A DNA stretch of 64,000 nt from Moritella sp. Urea-trap-13 (GCF_002836355.1 NZ_PJCA01000031.1:248001-312000); one strand, 5' to 3'. Counted from the stretch's first letter, positions 38,572-47,805 are shown. A program made the numbers and translations. The notes: generated by a model not told the origin, from the letters alone.

Positions 38572-39074
38572 TAAGGTTTCCTGAGCCTTGGGGCAATTAT
38601 TTACTTAAAAATTTAGCTGAAACAACAGCACCTAATGCTATCAATTGGTGGCCACAAACAATTGCATGGCAAGTTTTGTTTGTAGCCATGCTCGTTTATA
38701 TAGGGTTTAACGTTTATCGCGCCATCAAAAAATATCAGAACAATGCTTATCGAAGAGAAGCTTTAGCATGGCTGAAAAAGCTACCTCCTTACCGAATCAA
38801 CGAGCCAGATACTATTTACCGACAGTTACCGAGTTTATTACGAAAAGTGGCTTTATCTGGGTATAAACGTGATGAAGTATGTCTATTATCGAACAAATCA
38901 TGGTTGCAATGGTTAGACCAACAATGTGAAAAAACAAGCTTTACTAAAATACCGAGTTTTACTCTCAACCAATTAGCTTATGTGCCAGCTTATGATATAG
39001 ATGCTAAAACGATGGATAACTTAGTGACTGAAATAACCCTTTGGATAAAATATCACCGGGGGCTGCATGATTGA
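38568..39074 (+). CDS. DUF4381 membrane protein
   Basis: The protein has 168 residues. One membrane helix (about 30-50, WQVLFVAMLVYIGFNVYRAI) is followed by a basic cytoplasmic helical domain. The pattern, an N-terminal proline-rich segment, a helix and a tail containing EALAWLKKL and YRQLPSLLRKVAL, fits the DUF4381 family that accompanies MoxR, DUF58 and VWA genes. The biochemical role is unknown; it is probably a membrane component of the complex. Its gene overlaps both neighbours (4 bases upstream, 8 bases downstream). Confidence 0.85.
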   Translation: MIRFPEPWGNYLLKNLAETTAPNAINWWPQTIAWQVLFVAMLVYIGFNVYRAIKKYQNNAYRREALAWLKKLPPYRINEPDTIYRQLPSLLRKVALSGYKRDEVCLLSNKSWLQWLDQQCEKTSFTKIPSFTLNQLAYVPAYDIDAKTMDNLVTEITLWIKYHRGLHD

Positions 39075-40056
39075 GTTTGCATACCCTTGGGCATTTACTT
39101 TATTGGCTCTACCATTTTTGGTGTATTGGTTTTCACCGATTTATAAAGAAAAAAAAGCATCTATTCAAGTGCCTTACTTTTCTCGTTTGGTTGATGTTAC
39201 CGGAGAAGCTCCCCAAAGCGGTGCCGTAGTGATTAATCGGCATAATATGCAACGATTGTTAGTGGCATTTGCTTGGTGTTGTTTGGTGGTTTCTATGGCA
39301 AAGCCAGAAATTGTTGGTGAGCCTATTATGCAAAAGAAATCAGCACGAGATTTAATGATTACCGTTGATTTATCTGGGTCAATGTCAGTTGAGGACTTTA
39401 CTACTCCTGATGGTACTGTGGTTAATCGATTAGTGGCTGTTAAACAGGTATTAAGTGACTTTGTTCAAGGAAGAGTAGGAGATCGTTTAGGGCTGATTTT
39501 GTTTGGTGATGCACCTTATTTGCAAGCCCCTTTTACCGATGATTTAACCACTTGGTTGGCTTTATTGAATGAAGCTGAAATCGGTATGGCAGGTCAAAGT
39601 ACCGCTTTTGGCGATGCGATTGGTCTATCTATTAATGTTTTTGAAAATGCACAATCTAAGAATCGAGTACTGATTGTCTTAACTGATGGCAATGATACCG
39701 CTTCAAAAGTACCTCCTATTGATGCCGCAAAAGTCGCGGCGGCTTATGATATAAAAATTTACACCATTGCTGTTGGTGACCCTCTCGCGGTAGGTGAGGA
39801 ACTAGTTGATTTAAAAGTACTAAACGAAATAGCCAGCGTCACTGGAGGGCAAAGTTTTACCGCACTTAATCGCCAAGAATTACAGCAAGTTTATCAAGAG
39901 ATCGATAACTTAGAGCCTGAGTTGTTTGAGTCACGCTCTTTTCGCCCTAGAACCAGTGCACATCATTATCCTATTGTATTGTTTGTCTTATGTTATGTCG
40001 GGGCATTATTAATTGTGGCGCTTCGTGTTCGTCGTCGTGCTAAGCAGGAGGGGTAA
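39067..40056 (+). CDS. batA: BatA-like VWA membrane protein
   Basis: The protein has 329 residues. Membrane segments at about 5-22 and 63-80 and a C-terminal one (PIVLFVLCYVGALLIVALRV) flank a VWA domain. The metal-ion-dependent adhesion site is intact: D101-L-S103-G-S105, with a later VLTDGNDTAS. This is the BatA pattern of the aerotolerance (Bat) locus first described in Bacteroides. The VWA domain probably faces the periplasm. Its last base is shared with the start of batB. Confidence 0.9.
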   Translation: MIEFAYPWAFTLLALPFLVYWFSPIYKEKKASIQVPYFSRLVDVTGEAPQSGAVVINRHNMQRLLVAFAWCCLVVSMAKPEIVGEPIMQKKSARDLMITVDLSGSMSVEDFTTPDGTVVNRLVAVKQVLSDFVQGRVGDRLGLILFGDAPYLQAPFTDDLTTWLALLNEAEIGMAGQSTAFGDAIGLSINVFENAQSKNRVLIVLTDGNDTASKVPPIDAAKVAAAYDIKIYTIAVGDPLAVGEELVDLKVLNEIASVTGGQSFTALNRQELQQVYQEIDNLEPELFESRSFRPRTSAHHYPIVLFVLCYVGALLIVALRVRRRAKQEG

Positions 40057-41048
40057 TGAATTTAGTATCTAATGATCTATATACTTTTTTTGCTTCATTA
40101 CAACATTTTCATTTACTTCGCCCTTATTGGTTACTGCTTATCGTACCTATGGTGTTCATACTGCAGACGTTAGCTTCTCATGATGACTCTTTAGCACATT
40201 GGCGAAAGAATATGTCTGATGAAATATTAGAACAGTTAACGGTAAAAGGGACTAGCAGTCGGTTCATTTCACCCAAACGAGTATCGTGGTTAACTACTTT
40301 TTTGTTGGTTATTGTTCTGGCTGGACCGAGTTGGCAGCAGCAATCATCACCCTTCAGCCAAGACGATTCTGCATTGGTCATTGCACTCGACGTGTCGAAA
40401 ACTATGCAACAAAATGACCTTCAACCGTCACGACTGATTAGAGCTAAACAAAAAATAATTGATTTATTAGCCGTGCGAGGAGATGCCAATACGGCACTGA
40501 TTGCCTATTCGGGCACGGCGCATATTGTTATGCCAATTACTAATGATAGTGAAATGATCCGTCACTTTCTAGATGTACTAGAGCCACAGTTAATGCCTAC
40601 TGCTGGTAAATTGCCACAGAATATATTACCTCTGGCTGAATCTCTTTTAGCGCCGACATTAGTGCCTGGGACGGTACTTTTGGTTGGAGATGGCGCCACG
40701 TCTGATACCGTCGAAAAGTTTAAGCAGTTCTTTCAATCAGCCTCTCATCAATTAGTTGTTTGGGCTATAGGCGATGTTGAGCGTGTGGTTAATCAGGAGG
40801 CTGATTCAACGATTATTCCACTACAATTATCGCAATTGAATTTAATGGCCAGTGAAAGCGATGGCCGTTTAGTTACTATTAGCCATGATAAAGATGATGT
40901 TTATTTAGTGAATAGTTTTATCAATAACAATTTAACGATTGTTGAAGATGCAAGTCGACCATGGCATGACGCCGGTTACCCTATTGTCTTTTTAGTCGCG
41001 GCATTATTTTTACTCTGGTTTAGAAAAGGCTGGACGTTGCAATGGTAG
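40056..41048 (+). CDS. batB: BatB-like VWA membrane protein
   Basis: The protein has 330 residues, with N-terminal membrane segments (about 22-40 and 76-91), a VWA domain and a C-terminal segment (YPIVFLVAALFLLWF). The adhesion site reads D112-V-S114-K-T116, so the third ligand is threonine instead of the usual serine; metal binding is probably retained. Other landmarks (NTALIAYSGTAHIVMPIT, VGDGATS) are BatB-like. It overlaps batA by one base and batC by seven. BatA and BatB usually act as a pair. Confidence 0.9.
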   Translation: MNLVSNDLYTFFASLQHFHLLRPYWLLLIVPMVFILQTLASHDDSLAHWRKNMSDEILEQLTVKGTSSRFISPKRVSWLTTFLLVIVLAGPSWQQQSSPFSQDDSALVIALDVSKTMQQNDLQPSRLIRAKQKIIDLLAVRGDANTALIAYSGTAHIVMPITNDSEMIRHFLDVLEPQLMPTAGKLPQNILPLAESLLAPTLVPGTVLLVGDGATSDTVEKFKQFFQSASHQLVVWAIGDVERVVNQEADSTIIPLQLSQLNLMASESDGRLVTISHDKDDVYLVNSFINNNLTIVEDASRPWHDAGYPIVFLVAALFLLWFRKGWTLQW

Positions 41049-41803
41049 CGTACTTATCTTCTAAAAAGCTTGCGCTTTTTCTATCAAAGGGCTTTAGTTG
41101 GACGATTAAAAACCGTGTTAAATGTTTTATTATTTTAGTATTGGCTGTCACGGTATTCACTTATTTAAAACCGCAAAAATTTGCAGATTTATGGCTAACA
41201 CGAGATCAACAAGGACAAATTTTATTCAACCTTGGTTATTATGCAAAAGCGTCGGTGACGTTTGATGATACCCGCTGGCAAGCTTATAGCATGTATGGCG
41301 CTGAGCAGTTTGAACAATCAGCTACTTTATATAATCAATATACCAAGCCCGATGATGTTTTAGCTCGCGCTAATGCACTCGCCCATGACCGTCGCTACGT
41401 TAAAGCACGTAACATATATCAAAGCATTTTGGAGAAAGATGGCAATAATAAAGCGGCATTGAATAATATAAAAATTGTTCAAGCAATTATAGATGATGTT
41501 AATCGATTATCTGAAAGTCAAAAGGCAGAAAATGGTGATTCATCAAAAGAACTTGGTGATGAACCGCAAACCGGTGATGGTGCAGATAAAAAAGAGGCTA
41601 GAAAGCAAGAGGCTGAACAGTTAAGTGCAGAGCAGTTGTTACTTGATCCTAAGTTAAATGAAATGTGGTTGCGACAAGTACAAAAAGATCCCGCACGTTT
41701 TCTAGCCCAAAAATTCTATATGCAAAATGAGCGAAAAGAGAAACCACTGCCGGTGAACAATATTAGGCAAACTAACAGTCAAAAGGACAGTGGCAATGAT
41801 TAA
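41042..41803 (+). CDS. batC: BatC-like TPR membrane protein
   Basis: The protein has 253 residues. A membrane helix (about 26-41) is followed by a TPR region (LFNLGYYAKASVTF, ARNIYQSILEKDGNNKAALNN), a charged linker and a conserved tail MWLRQVQKDPARFLAQKF that is typical of BatC. TPRs presumably bind client proteins or the VWA subunits. The ATG at 41042 overlaps the end of batB. The gene overlaps batD by eight bases. Confidence 0.9.
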   Translation: MVAYLSSKKLALFLSKGFSWTIKNRVKCFIILVLAVTVFTYLKPQKFADLWLTRDQQGQILFNLGYYAKASVTFDDTRWQAYSMYGAEQFEQSATLYNQYTKPDDVLARANALAHDRRYVKARNIYQSILEKDGNNKAALNNIKIVQAIIDDVNRLSESQKAENGDSSKELGDEPQTGDGADKKEARKQEAEQLSAEQLLLDPKLNEMWLRQVQKDPARFLAQKFYMQNERKEKPLPVNNIRQTNSQKDSGND

Positions 41804-43163
41804 ATTTAATCAGTTACTAAGCTGTTTTATGTTGATTTTATTGTCAATCTTTTCAATGCCTAGTTTTGCTAAATCGGTTGAAGAGCTAATCGCAAACAAT
41901 GAGCTATCTATTACTATAAAAATTGTAGATTCAGACAATATTGTCGCCAAACAAGCCGTTACCTTGGTGATTGATGTTGCAACTAACCGTTGGTTTGCTA
42001 AGGGAACAAGGATCCACGATGTTGAGCTTGCCGAGTCTGTTATTTTACCGCTCAATGAATTGGCAATAAATGGCACTCAACGTATCAATGGCACAACATG
42101 GGCTGTGCAAACCCGCGAAATAGTTATTTATCCAATGCAAGTAGGCATTTATGAAGTTGGACCAATACTGGTAGATGTTTCCATTAATACTGAGAGTGAC
42201 GGTATTGTGAGCGGCACAATTCAAACTAAGGCTATTGAGTTTGAAACATCAAAACCTGCGGCGCTTAAAGACATTGAGCAATATATAGTGACACCAGCGT
42301 TATCCATTGCCATTGATGGTGTTTTTGATATCAATAATGAGTATCAAATAGGTGACGCAATAACTGAAACCGTTACCCTTACGGTTAAAGATGTTCCCGC
42401 AATGATGATCGCGCCGTTAGCACAAACACAGTTAGCGGGGATAAGTATTTATCAAAAACCAGTAAAGATATCGGATAAAAATATCCGCGGGACGAGCACC
42501 GGAATAAGAGAGGAATCAGTTACTTACATTTTTGAGCAAGCAGGGGGTTATCAATTACCCCAGCAAACTCTTTACTGGTGGGATCCAGAAGCAGGGCAAT
42601 TAGAAAGTGAAACCATACCTGCACGTAAATGGACGGTTGTAGGTAACGCTGTTTCAATACAGCATTTACCTGGAAACACATCATTTTGGCCATTTAATGT
42701 CAATGTTATGGTTAACTTGTTAATGGTTCTATTTTTATGCTTTATTATCTGGCAAAGCTATAAACACAAACAATGGTTAGTTAATTTTTACGAAAAAGTC
42801 AGCAATAAAAAATCGAGAGATTGTAAAAAAAGCTTCTTAGAGGCCATTGATAATCAACAATGGCAAATTGCTTGTCAGCAGCTTTACCTTTTTATTTATG
42901 CAAATAAGGTGTCTGGTCAAGCTGGTACAGCGTTATACCAACAAAAAAACGTTATTTGCTTAAAGGACTACTTTTTTGATGATGTAGAAAATACGGTATT
43001 ACTGAATAAGCTATTACAAGCGGCATATCAAAACAGCGATGAAAAATTAAATATGCACGAAGCCAAAAAATTAATAAAGAAAAAACAAAAGACCAGTAAA
43101 GTTTCAGCATTACTTATAAACCCAAATAAAATACAACTAAATCAGATGGATGATGATGTTTAA
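41796..43163 (+). CDS. batD: BatD-like oxygen tolerance protein
   Basis: The protein has 455 residues: a signal peptide (about 1-26), a periplasmic region with repeated beta-domains (DIVATKQ-like strands and the motif GTSTGIREESVTYIFEQAGG, usual in BatD), a single membrane helix (about 305-322, VMVNLLMVLFLCFIIWQ) and a basic cytoplasmic tail. ATG 41796 has AAGGA upstream and starts the signal peptide; GTG 41790 is the longer alternative. It is the last gene of the set. I see no terminator directly after it. Confidence 0.88.
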   Translation: MIKFNQLLSCFMLILLSIFSMPSFAKSVEELIANNELSITIKIVDSDNIVAKQAVTLVIDVATNRWFAKGTRIHDVELAESVILPLNELAINGTQRINGTTWAVQTREIVIYPMQVGIYEVGPILVDVSINTESDGIVSGTIQTKAIEFETSKPAALKDIEQYIVTPALSIAIDGVFDINNEYQIGDAITETVTLTVKDVPAMMIAPLAQTQLAGISIYQKPVKISDKNIRGTSTGIREESVTYIFEQAGGYQLPQQTLYWWDPEAGQLESETIPARKWTVVGNAVSIQHLPGNTSFWPFNVNVMVNLLMVLFLCFIIWQSYKHKQWLVNFYEKVSNKKSRDCKKSFLEAIDNQQWQIACQQLYLFIYANKVSGQAGTALYQQKNVICLKDYFFDDVENTVLLNKLLQAAYQNSDEKLNMHEAKKLIKKKQKTSKVSALLINPNKIQLNQMDDDV

Positions 43164-43229
43164 ACCTGTTTTACGGCCGTATTAACCCATAGCTGTTATT
43201 TCACGCAATTTATAAAAATTGAATACAAG

Positions 43230-43245
43230 TGTCCTATAGTGGACA
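43230..43245. promoter_or_regulatory. Short inverted repeat, possible operator
   Basis: TGTCC and GGACA flank six bases. The element lies between batD and the small HTH gene and could be an operator for it. Evidence is limited to symmetry. Confidence 0.3.
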
Positions 43246-43382
43246 GTTTAATTTTTAATTGGTCTTTATATTAGTCGGTAATGTCATTCAATAAAACTAT
43301 ATATAAACAGTGCGTGATTTTATATCAAATAATATGTGGTCATATTTTATATAGTTTAGTCGTAACCGAGTTAGGAAATATA

Positions 43383-43535
43383 ATGAGAAAAGAACAAGTA
43401 GAGCACACAGTACAATTATTACGTGAAGGCCATGCCTTAACAGCAGTCGCAAAATTAGCAGGTATTAATGTAATGTATGTCAGCGTAATCCGAAAATTAA
43501 TGGTCATGGAATTATTAAAAGTGGATGCTTCATAG
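43383..43535 (+). CDS. Small helix-turn-helix protein (50 residues)
   Basis: ATG 43383 is preceded by AGGAAA at a good distance. The 50-residue product has a compact HTH-like pattern: a first helix VEHTVQLLREGHAL, then TAVAKLAGIN as turn and VMYVSVIRKLMVMELL as recognition helix. It resembles the N-terminal HTH of transposase or Hin-type proteins but carries no catalytic domain. A longer frame from 43281 is open but has no ribosome-binding site. It may regulate neighbouring genes or be a remnant of a larger DNA-binding protein. No family is recognised. Confidence 0.6.
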   Translation: MRKEQVEHTVQLLREGHALTAVAKLAGINVMYVSVIRKLMVMELLKVDAS

Positions 43536-43579
43536 CATGCTGACATAAATGAGTCGTGATAACGCGTGATTAAGCGTGA

Positions 43580-44296
43580 TTAAGCGTGATCTAATAATCT
43601 AAAGTTCCAATTCTCTACCGTGTTGGTGGCTAATCGAGTCTTAGCTGTTTCGCCCCAGTACGGTGACAACGCAGGCATTTCAATCAAGGTTGTTAGGTTT
43701 TCGTTGTCCAATGGCGCATTGAAGAACAATTCACAGACTTGTTTCACCGTTGTCGCAGGGGTTAAACGTTTAATGTGGATTAGTGCATCACCTTGATTCA
43801 CCATACCCGGTTTGATTACACGATATAGCCAGCCGCAACGACTGAGATCTTGCATCTGTACTGAAATGTCCGCGACATCCCAACGGGTATTAAGATTAAA
43901 ACAAGGCAGGCGAGGTTGGCTTACTTCGATAATGGCCTCACCCCATTGGTATTGATCGCCAATACAGACATTTTCTTCCGTCATGCCTAACGCACTTATA
44001 TTTTCGCCCATACCTGGTGCTTCAAATCGAGGTTGCTCGTCTGTTCTATCTGTAAATACTTGCTGCCAAAATGTGTAATGCTCGGCAGGGTATTGGTGTA
44101 AAGCACGCTCAAGGCCACCGTGGTATTTTTCATCGGCACTCTCGTCATCTTTAAGCCCATGCTCAGAAAGGTAGATACTGTTGCTCACTGACTGCTTATC
44201 AATAGCTGTCACGAAACCATAACTTTGCTTAACTTGACCTATATATATTTCAACAGCGTAGTGTTGCGGAGTAAGTGGTGATAGACAATCAGACAT
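43580..44296 (-). CDS. MOSC domain protein, YiiM-like
   Basis: The protein has 238 residues: a MOSC domain with EKYHGGLERALHQYPAEHY, FEAPGMGENI and the conserved cysteine in SQPRLPCFNL, followed by a C-terminal helical 3-alpha domain (TVKQVCELFFNAPLD) as in YiiM. Such enzymes carry molybdenum cofactor and reduce N-hydroxylated bases in E. coli. ATG 44296, with AAGGAA upstream, is preferred over ATG 44323. A 10-bp tandem repeat (TAAGCGTGAT) overlaps the stop region at 43561-43590. Confidence 0.88.
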   Translation of the reverse strand: MSDCLSPLTPQHYAVEIYIGQVKQSYGFVTAIDKQSVSNSIYLSEHGLKDDESADEKYHGGLERALHQYPAEHYTFWQQVFTDRTDEQPRFEAPGMGENISALGMTEENVCIGDQYQWGEAIIEVSQPRLPCFNLNTRWDVADISVQMQDLSRCGWLYRVIKPGMVNQGDALIHIKRLTPATTVKQVCELFFNAPLDNENLTTLIEMPALSPYWGETAKTRLATNTVENWNFRLLDHA

Positions 44297-44698
44297 ATAG
44301 GTATTTCCTTGATAGATACGCATTTAGTTTGCAGGATTTTACATCAGCAATATTAAATCGCAATCAAGATTCTCTATTTAATAATCAATATTCTCTACTT
44401 AAGAGTCACCATTCTTCATTCACAATTTACGTTGAAAAACAGGGCTGAAATAGCGTTGCTCATTTATTCGTGTCAGTAAGGCAAAAAAATAGTGTTATTT
44501 TTTTGATCACTTGCAACACTAAAAATTTAATTTAGTCTAGTCTAAATGAAGTTGAAAGTGCATATTTATGAGTTAACACATTCTTTTTATGTTTTTTTCG
44601 TAAATATGCTTTTAATTTCGGCGGCAAAGGTATAGAATCCGCCTCCTAATTTTTACAGAAAGCTACTAAAATGTAGCCGGTTATCTGCAAGGTAGACA
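44297..44698. other. Divergent spacer (402 bp)
   Basis: The spacer separates the MOSC gene from the gene at 44699. A likely -10 for the latter is TATAGAAT at about 44632-44639. I see no gene or RNA. Confidence 0.45.
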
Positions 44699-45283
44699 AT
44701 GAGTCATTACACAGTATTAGGTTTATCAACATGGTTCGAACTAGTCGAACGCATCGGCTCAGAAGCAGAAGCCAAGACATATTTTTCAGAAACGAAATTG
44801 GTTGAGTATAACAACAGAACTTGCCTAGAATTAGTTGAAGCAGGTATGTTAATGCATTTGAAAAATTGGTTAGCAGTACAATACCAAGAATTCAAATCTA
44901 CGGGTGAACGCTTACGTCGTGAGCAAGTCTCACAGTCTACAAACTCTATCTCAAGTAAACTTTACTCGATAGAAGTGATTAGAACTCGTCCGCAAGCAGA
45001 TGTGCAACAACAAGCACATCAACAAAGACAACATGTTGCATCGTCACAATTTGCGACGAATCAGGTTCGTCCTGTACATGCAACTGCAGCACAGCCTGTT
45101 AAACCTGCTGTACCTGTAGCGCCAGTTGTTGCTGCGCCAGTTGTACCAAGAAAACCACGCGTAATTACGTCAAAAGCGCCAGCGCCAGAAAAGAAACCTG
45201 CTGCTGCGTCAATGGCTAATTTCTTTATGCGTCAGGTTCGTGCGACTAAATCTGAATTGGAAGATCGTAAGCATCATAATTAA
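44699..45283 (+). CDS. Hypothetical protein with Pro/Ala/Val-rich linker
   Basis: The protein has 194 residues and I do not recognise it. The N-terminal 75 residues look globular and helical (STWFELVERIGSEAEAKTYF, CLELVEAGMLMHLKNWLAVQ). Residues about 100-130 are Gln/His-rich, and about 130-170 are a Pro/Ala/Val-rich flexible linker (PVAPVVAAPVVPRKP). The C-terminus is a short conserved-looking helix (MANFFMRQVRATKSELEDRK). There is no signal peptide or membrane segment. The layout suggests a small domain tethered to a C-terminal peptide that docks on a partner. It has its own terminator. Confidence 0.8.
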   Translation: MSHYTVLGLSTWFELVERIGSEAEAKTYFSETKLVEYNNRTCLELVEAGMLMHLKNWLAVQYQEFKSTGERLRREQVSQSTNSISSKLYSIEVIRTRPQADVQQQAHQQRQHVASSQFATNQVRPVHATAAQPVKPAVPVAPVVAAPVVPRKPRVITSKAPAPEKKPAAASMANFFMRQVRATKSELEDRKHHN

Positions 45284-45311
45284 GTAACGCTTGACGCGTA
45301 CCTAAATATGT

Positions 45312-45379
45312 TAATGACCCAGTAGCAAGTGTGTCCCACGACGGTGGTGATAATACTTGGTACTGGGTCATTTTTTTAT
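45312..45379 (+). terminator. Intrinsic terminator with large structured loop
   Basis: AATGACCCAGTA (45312-45323) pairs with TACTGGGTCATT (45361-45372) and runs into T7. The 37-base loop may form a small inner hairpin. Confidence 0.85.
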
Positions 45380-45416
45380 CTGTAATTTAGTATTTATTTG
45401 TAAGTGGTATCACTAT

Positions 45417-46136
45417 ATGCGCATTCATAATGTTCATCGATTAGCAATACAGCGTTTAGCTGACAGTACCAAACCTTTCAATGCCCGTGGCGGTCGATTA
45501 ATTCGTTGTGATTACTGCATGTTGGGCAAGCAATTTTGTATTTGTGAGCATCGACCACTGGTTAAATCAACCGCTGGTTTTATGTTGGTGATGTTTGATT
45601 ATGAAATGATTAAACCAAGTAATACTGGCCGTCTTATCGCCGATGTTATTGAAGACACGTTTGCTTATCAGTGGTCACGTACAGCGCCTAGTCAAGAGAT
45701 GATCGACATCATCAATACCGATTGCTGGCAGCCATTCATTATCTTCCCGGAAGAGTACGTGATTGAGCGTGAACGTGTGCAAACTGGTGCATTAACGCTT
45801 GAGCAGGGTAAACGACCGTTATATATCTTATTGGATGGTAGCTGGCGCGAAGCGAAGAAGATGTTTAAGAAGAGCCCTTGGTTGCAAGATATTCCGGTGA
45901 TCTCATTCGATCCTGATATGGTTTCACAGTATCAGATCCGCAAGGCTGCAAAAGATAACCAACTGGCGACAGCAGAAGTTGCGTCACTGGTACTCGGATA
46001 TCACGGCGAAGCATTGAATGCGGACATTCTTTCTTGCTGGTTTGATGTTTTTCGTGAACGTTATCTGGCAGGCACCAAGCAAATTGATGTCGGTGTTGAC
46101 GCTGCGCTTAAACGCTTGCAGACGTTAACAGTTTAG
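45417..46136 (+). CDS. tapT: tRNA-uridine aminocarboxypropyltransferase (DTW domain)
   Basis: The protein has 239 residues and is of YfiP/TapT type. An N-terminal zinc-binding cysteine set C31-x2-C34 and C41-x-C43 (CDYCMLGKQFCICEH) is followed by the DTW-family core FEEYVIERER-like segment and LLDGSW, the DTW motif variant. TapT transfers the aminocarboxypropyl group of SAM to U47 of tRNAs (acp3U). I chose ATG 45417 because the longer frame from 45357 would start within the preceding terminator. Confidence 0.88.
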   Translation: MRIHNVHRLAIQRLADSTKPFNARGGRLIRCDYCMLGKQFCICEHRPLVKSTAGFMLVMFDYEMIKPSNTGRLIADVIEDTFAYQWSRTAPSQEMIDIINTDCWQPFIIFPEEYVIERERVQTGALTLEQGKRPLYILLDGSWREAKKMFKKSPWLQDIPVISFDPDMVSQYQIRKAAKDNQLATAEVASLVLGYHGEALNADILSCWFDVFRERYLAGTKQIDVGVDAALKRLQTLTV

Positions 46137-46334
46137 TTGTTAGTAAAAACCTTATGGTTGTATGCATGGGCCCTGTCCCGAAATCTGTGTGCAACCCATT
46201 TCTCAACAATCCGCTTTTCTGTCTCTCGATATATCTTACTATTGCTATTTTTTAACATTGCTGTTCTTTTCTTATTTATATTAATGGCATATATTGCTAT
46301 CTCGCTTTTATGAAACAATGTTGATGGATAGAAT

Positions 46335-47327
46335 ATGCAGAAAAAAAACGCGCGAACAGCACCGATTCGCTGGGGTATTATTGGCTGTGGCTCGGTAACC
46401 GAACTGAAAAGTGGCCCTGCCTATCAAAAGACAGCTGGTTTTGAACTCTCCGCTGTGATGCGCCGTGATCTTGGACTCGCTGCAGACTATGCACTACGCC
46501 ACCAGGTAAAGGCGTATTCTTGCGATGCGGCAGATATTATTAACAACGATAATATTGATGCCGTGTATATCGCCACACCACCTGACAGCCATAAATTTTA
46601 TGCCTTACAAGTTGCCGCGGCAGGCAAACCCTGCTGCATTGAAAAACCGCTCGCGCCGAGTTACGCAGACAGTCTGGCAATTGTTAATGCCTTTCAGGGT
46701 AAAGACATTCCGCTGTTCGTGGCTTATTACCGCCGTTCATTACCGCGTTTTAACAAAGTGAAAGCATTACTTGAATCAGGTGCGATTGGCCAAATAAGAA
46801 CGATTAATGCGTTTTTAAATAAACCCGCCAATGCATTAGACTTATCGGGTGAGTTTAACTGGCGAACAGATAAAACCGTTGCTGCTGGTGGCTATTTTGA
46901 TGATCTTGCTAGCCATGGTCTCGATTTGTTTGCTTATTTGCTGGGTGATTTCGATATCGTTAAAGGGCTCGGTACGAATCAACAAGGGCTGTATTCATCA
47001 CTTGATGCGGTAACGGCGTGCTGGCAGCATAAAAGTGGCGTGACGGGCATTGGAAGCTGGAATTTTGGTGGCTGTACAAGAGAAGACCGTGTTGTTATTA
47101 CCGGCAGTAAAGGCGAAATCAGTTTTTCTGTGTTTGACGAGGCTGCCGTTGTTTTGCAAACGTTAAGTGAACGCCAAGAATTTATCATCGATAATCCCGA
47201 AAATATTCAATTACATCATGTCGAGAATATGCGTGAACACCTGGTGAATGATGTAGTGCATCCATCAAGTGGCAAAACGGCGTTACATACCAGCTGGGTA
47301 ATGGCACAGATCTTACATGGAGAATAA
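46335..47327 (+). CDS. Gfo/Idh/MocA family oxidoreductase
   Basis: The protein has 330 residues. An N-terminal Rossmann fold (WGIIGCGSVTE) and the EKPLAPSYAD motif, whose lysine is catalytic in the family, are followed by the C-terminal beta-sheet domain (GGYFDDLASHGLDLFAYLLG, with the catalytic His). It uses NAD(P) to oxidise or reduce a sugar or inositol derivative. The substrate cannot be predicted and no sugar-utilisation genes are adjacent. It is monocistronic. An intergenic minus-strand frame at 46133-46318 has no support. Confidence 0.9.
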   Translation: MQKKNARTAPIRWGIIGCGSVTELKSGPAYQKTAGFELSAVMRRDLGLAADYALRHQVKAYSCDAADIINNDNIDAVYIATPPDSHKFYALQVAAAGKPCCIEKPLAPSYADSLAIVNAFQGKDIPLFVAYYRRSLPRFNKVKALLESGAIGQIRTINAFLNKPANALDLSGEFNWRTDKTVAAGGYFDDLASHGLDLFAYLLGDFDIVKGLGTNQQGLYSSLDAVTACWQHKSGVTGIGSWNFGGCTREDRVVITGSKGEISFSVFDEAAVVLQTLSERQEFIIDNPENIQLHHVENMREHLVNDVVHPSSGKTALHTSWVMAQILHGE

Positions 47328-47805
47328 TGATTTTTAGCGCATACTAGCGACGTCTAAATAGGCATCGTTAAGGATGTTAATTAATACCTGCTTATTTAGT
47401 AAAATATGTCATTTAACAGGGGGTAATCAATGCGAGAAACTTAAAAAATCATTAAGGTTGAATTGGTATTTTAAAAGCGCAATTTGTGAGGTCAGTACTG
47501 CGACAAATAGCGAAGTGATTTCTTATGTATATTCTATGAACAACTGTAAATAACTGTATGTAAAAGGGTTTATTTACTCCAGCTTGTTATATATATGTTA
47601 TACCGTGAGAAATTAAATAATTTCATTTCTATTTTAATTTCTAAGGTTTATCACAAAACTACCCCTTTATTTCCATTATTATGTCATCTAGCTCATATTT
47701 CTTCAAAACGACATATTACCCGTATTTTATATATGTAATAGTCTAAAAATGAGACAGAGTGTCCAGATAATAAAATATAGTTCATATGGATAATAAGGTA
47801 TTGCA
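47328..47805. other. Spacer (478 bp)
   Basis: This AT-rich spacer has no gene, RNA or terminator that I can support. It must contain the promoter of the gene at 47806. Confidence 0.45.

Noticed and set aside
43561-43590. Three 10-bp repeats (xAxGCGTGAT) near the MOSC stop, considered as a CRISPR-like or iteron array
   Set aside because: Too short and partly within the coding sequence; more likely slippage.
46133-46318. Minus-strand 61-codon frame between tapT and the Gfo/Idh gene
   Set aside because: No family resemblance or ribosome-binding site; the spacer is needed for the promoter of the gene at 46335.
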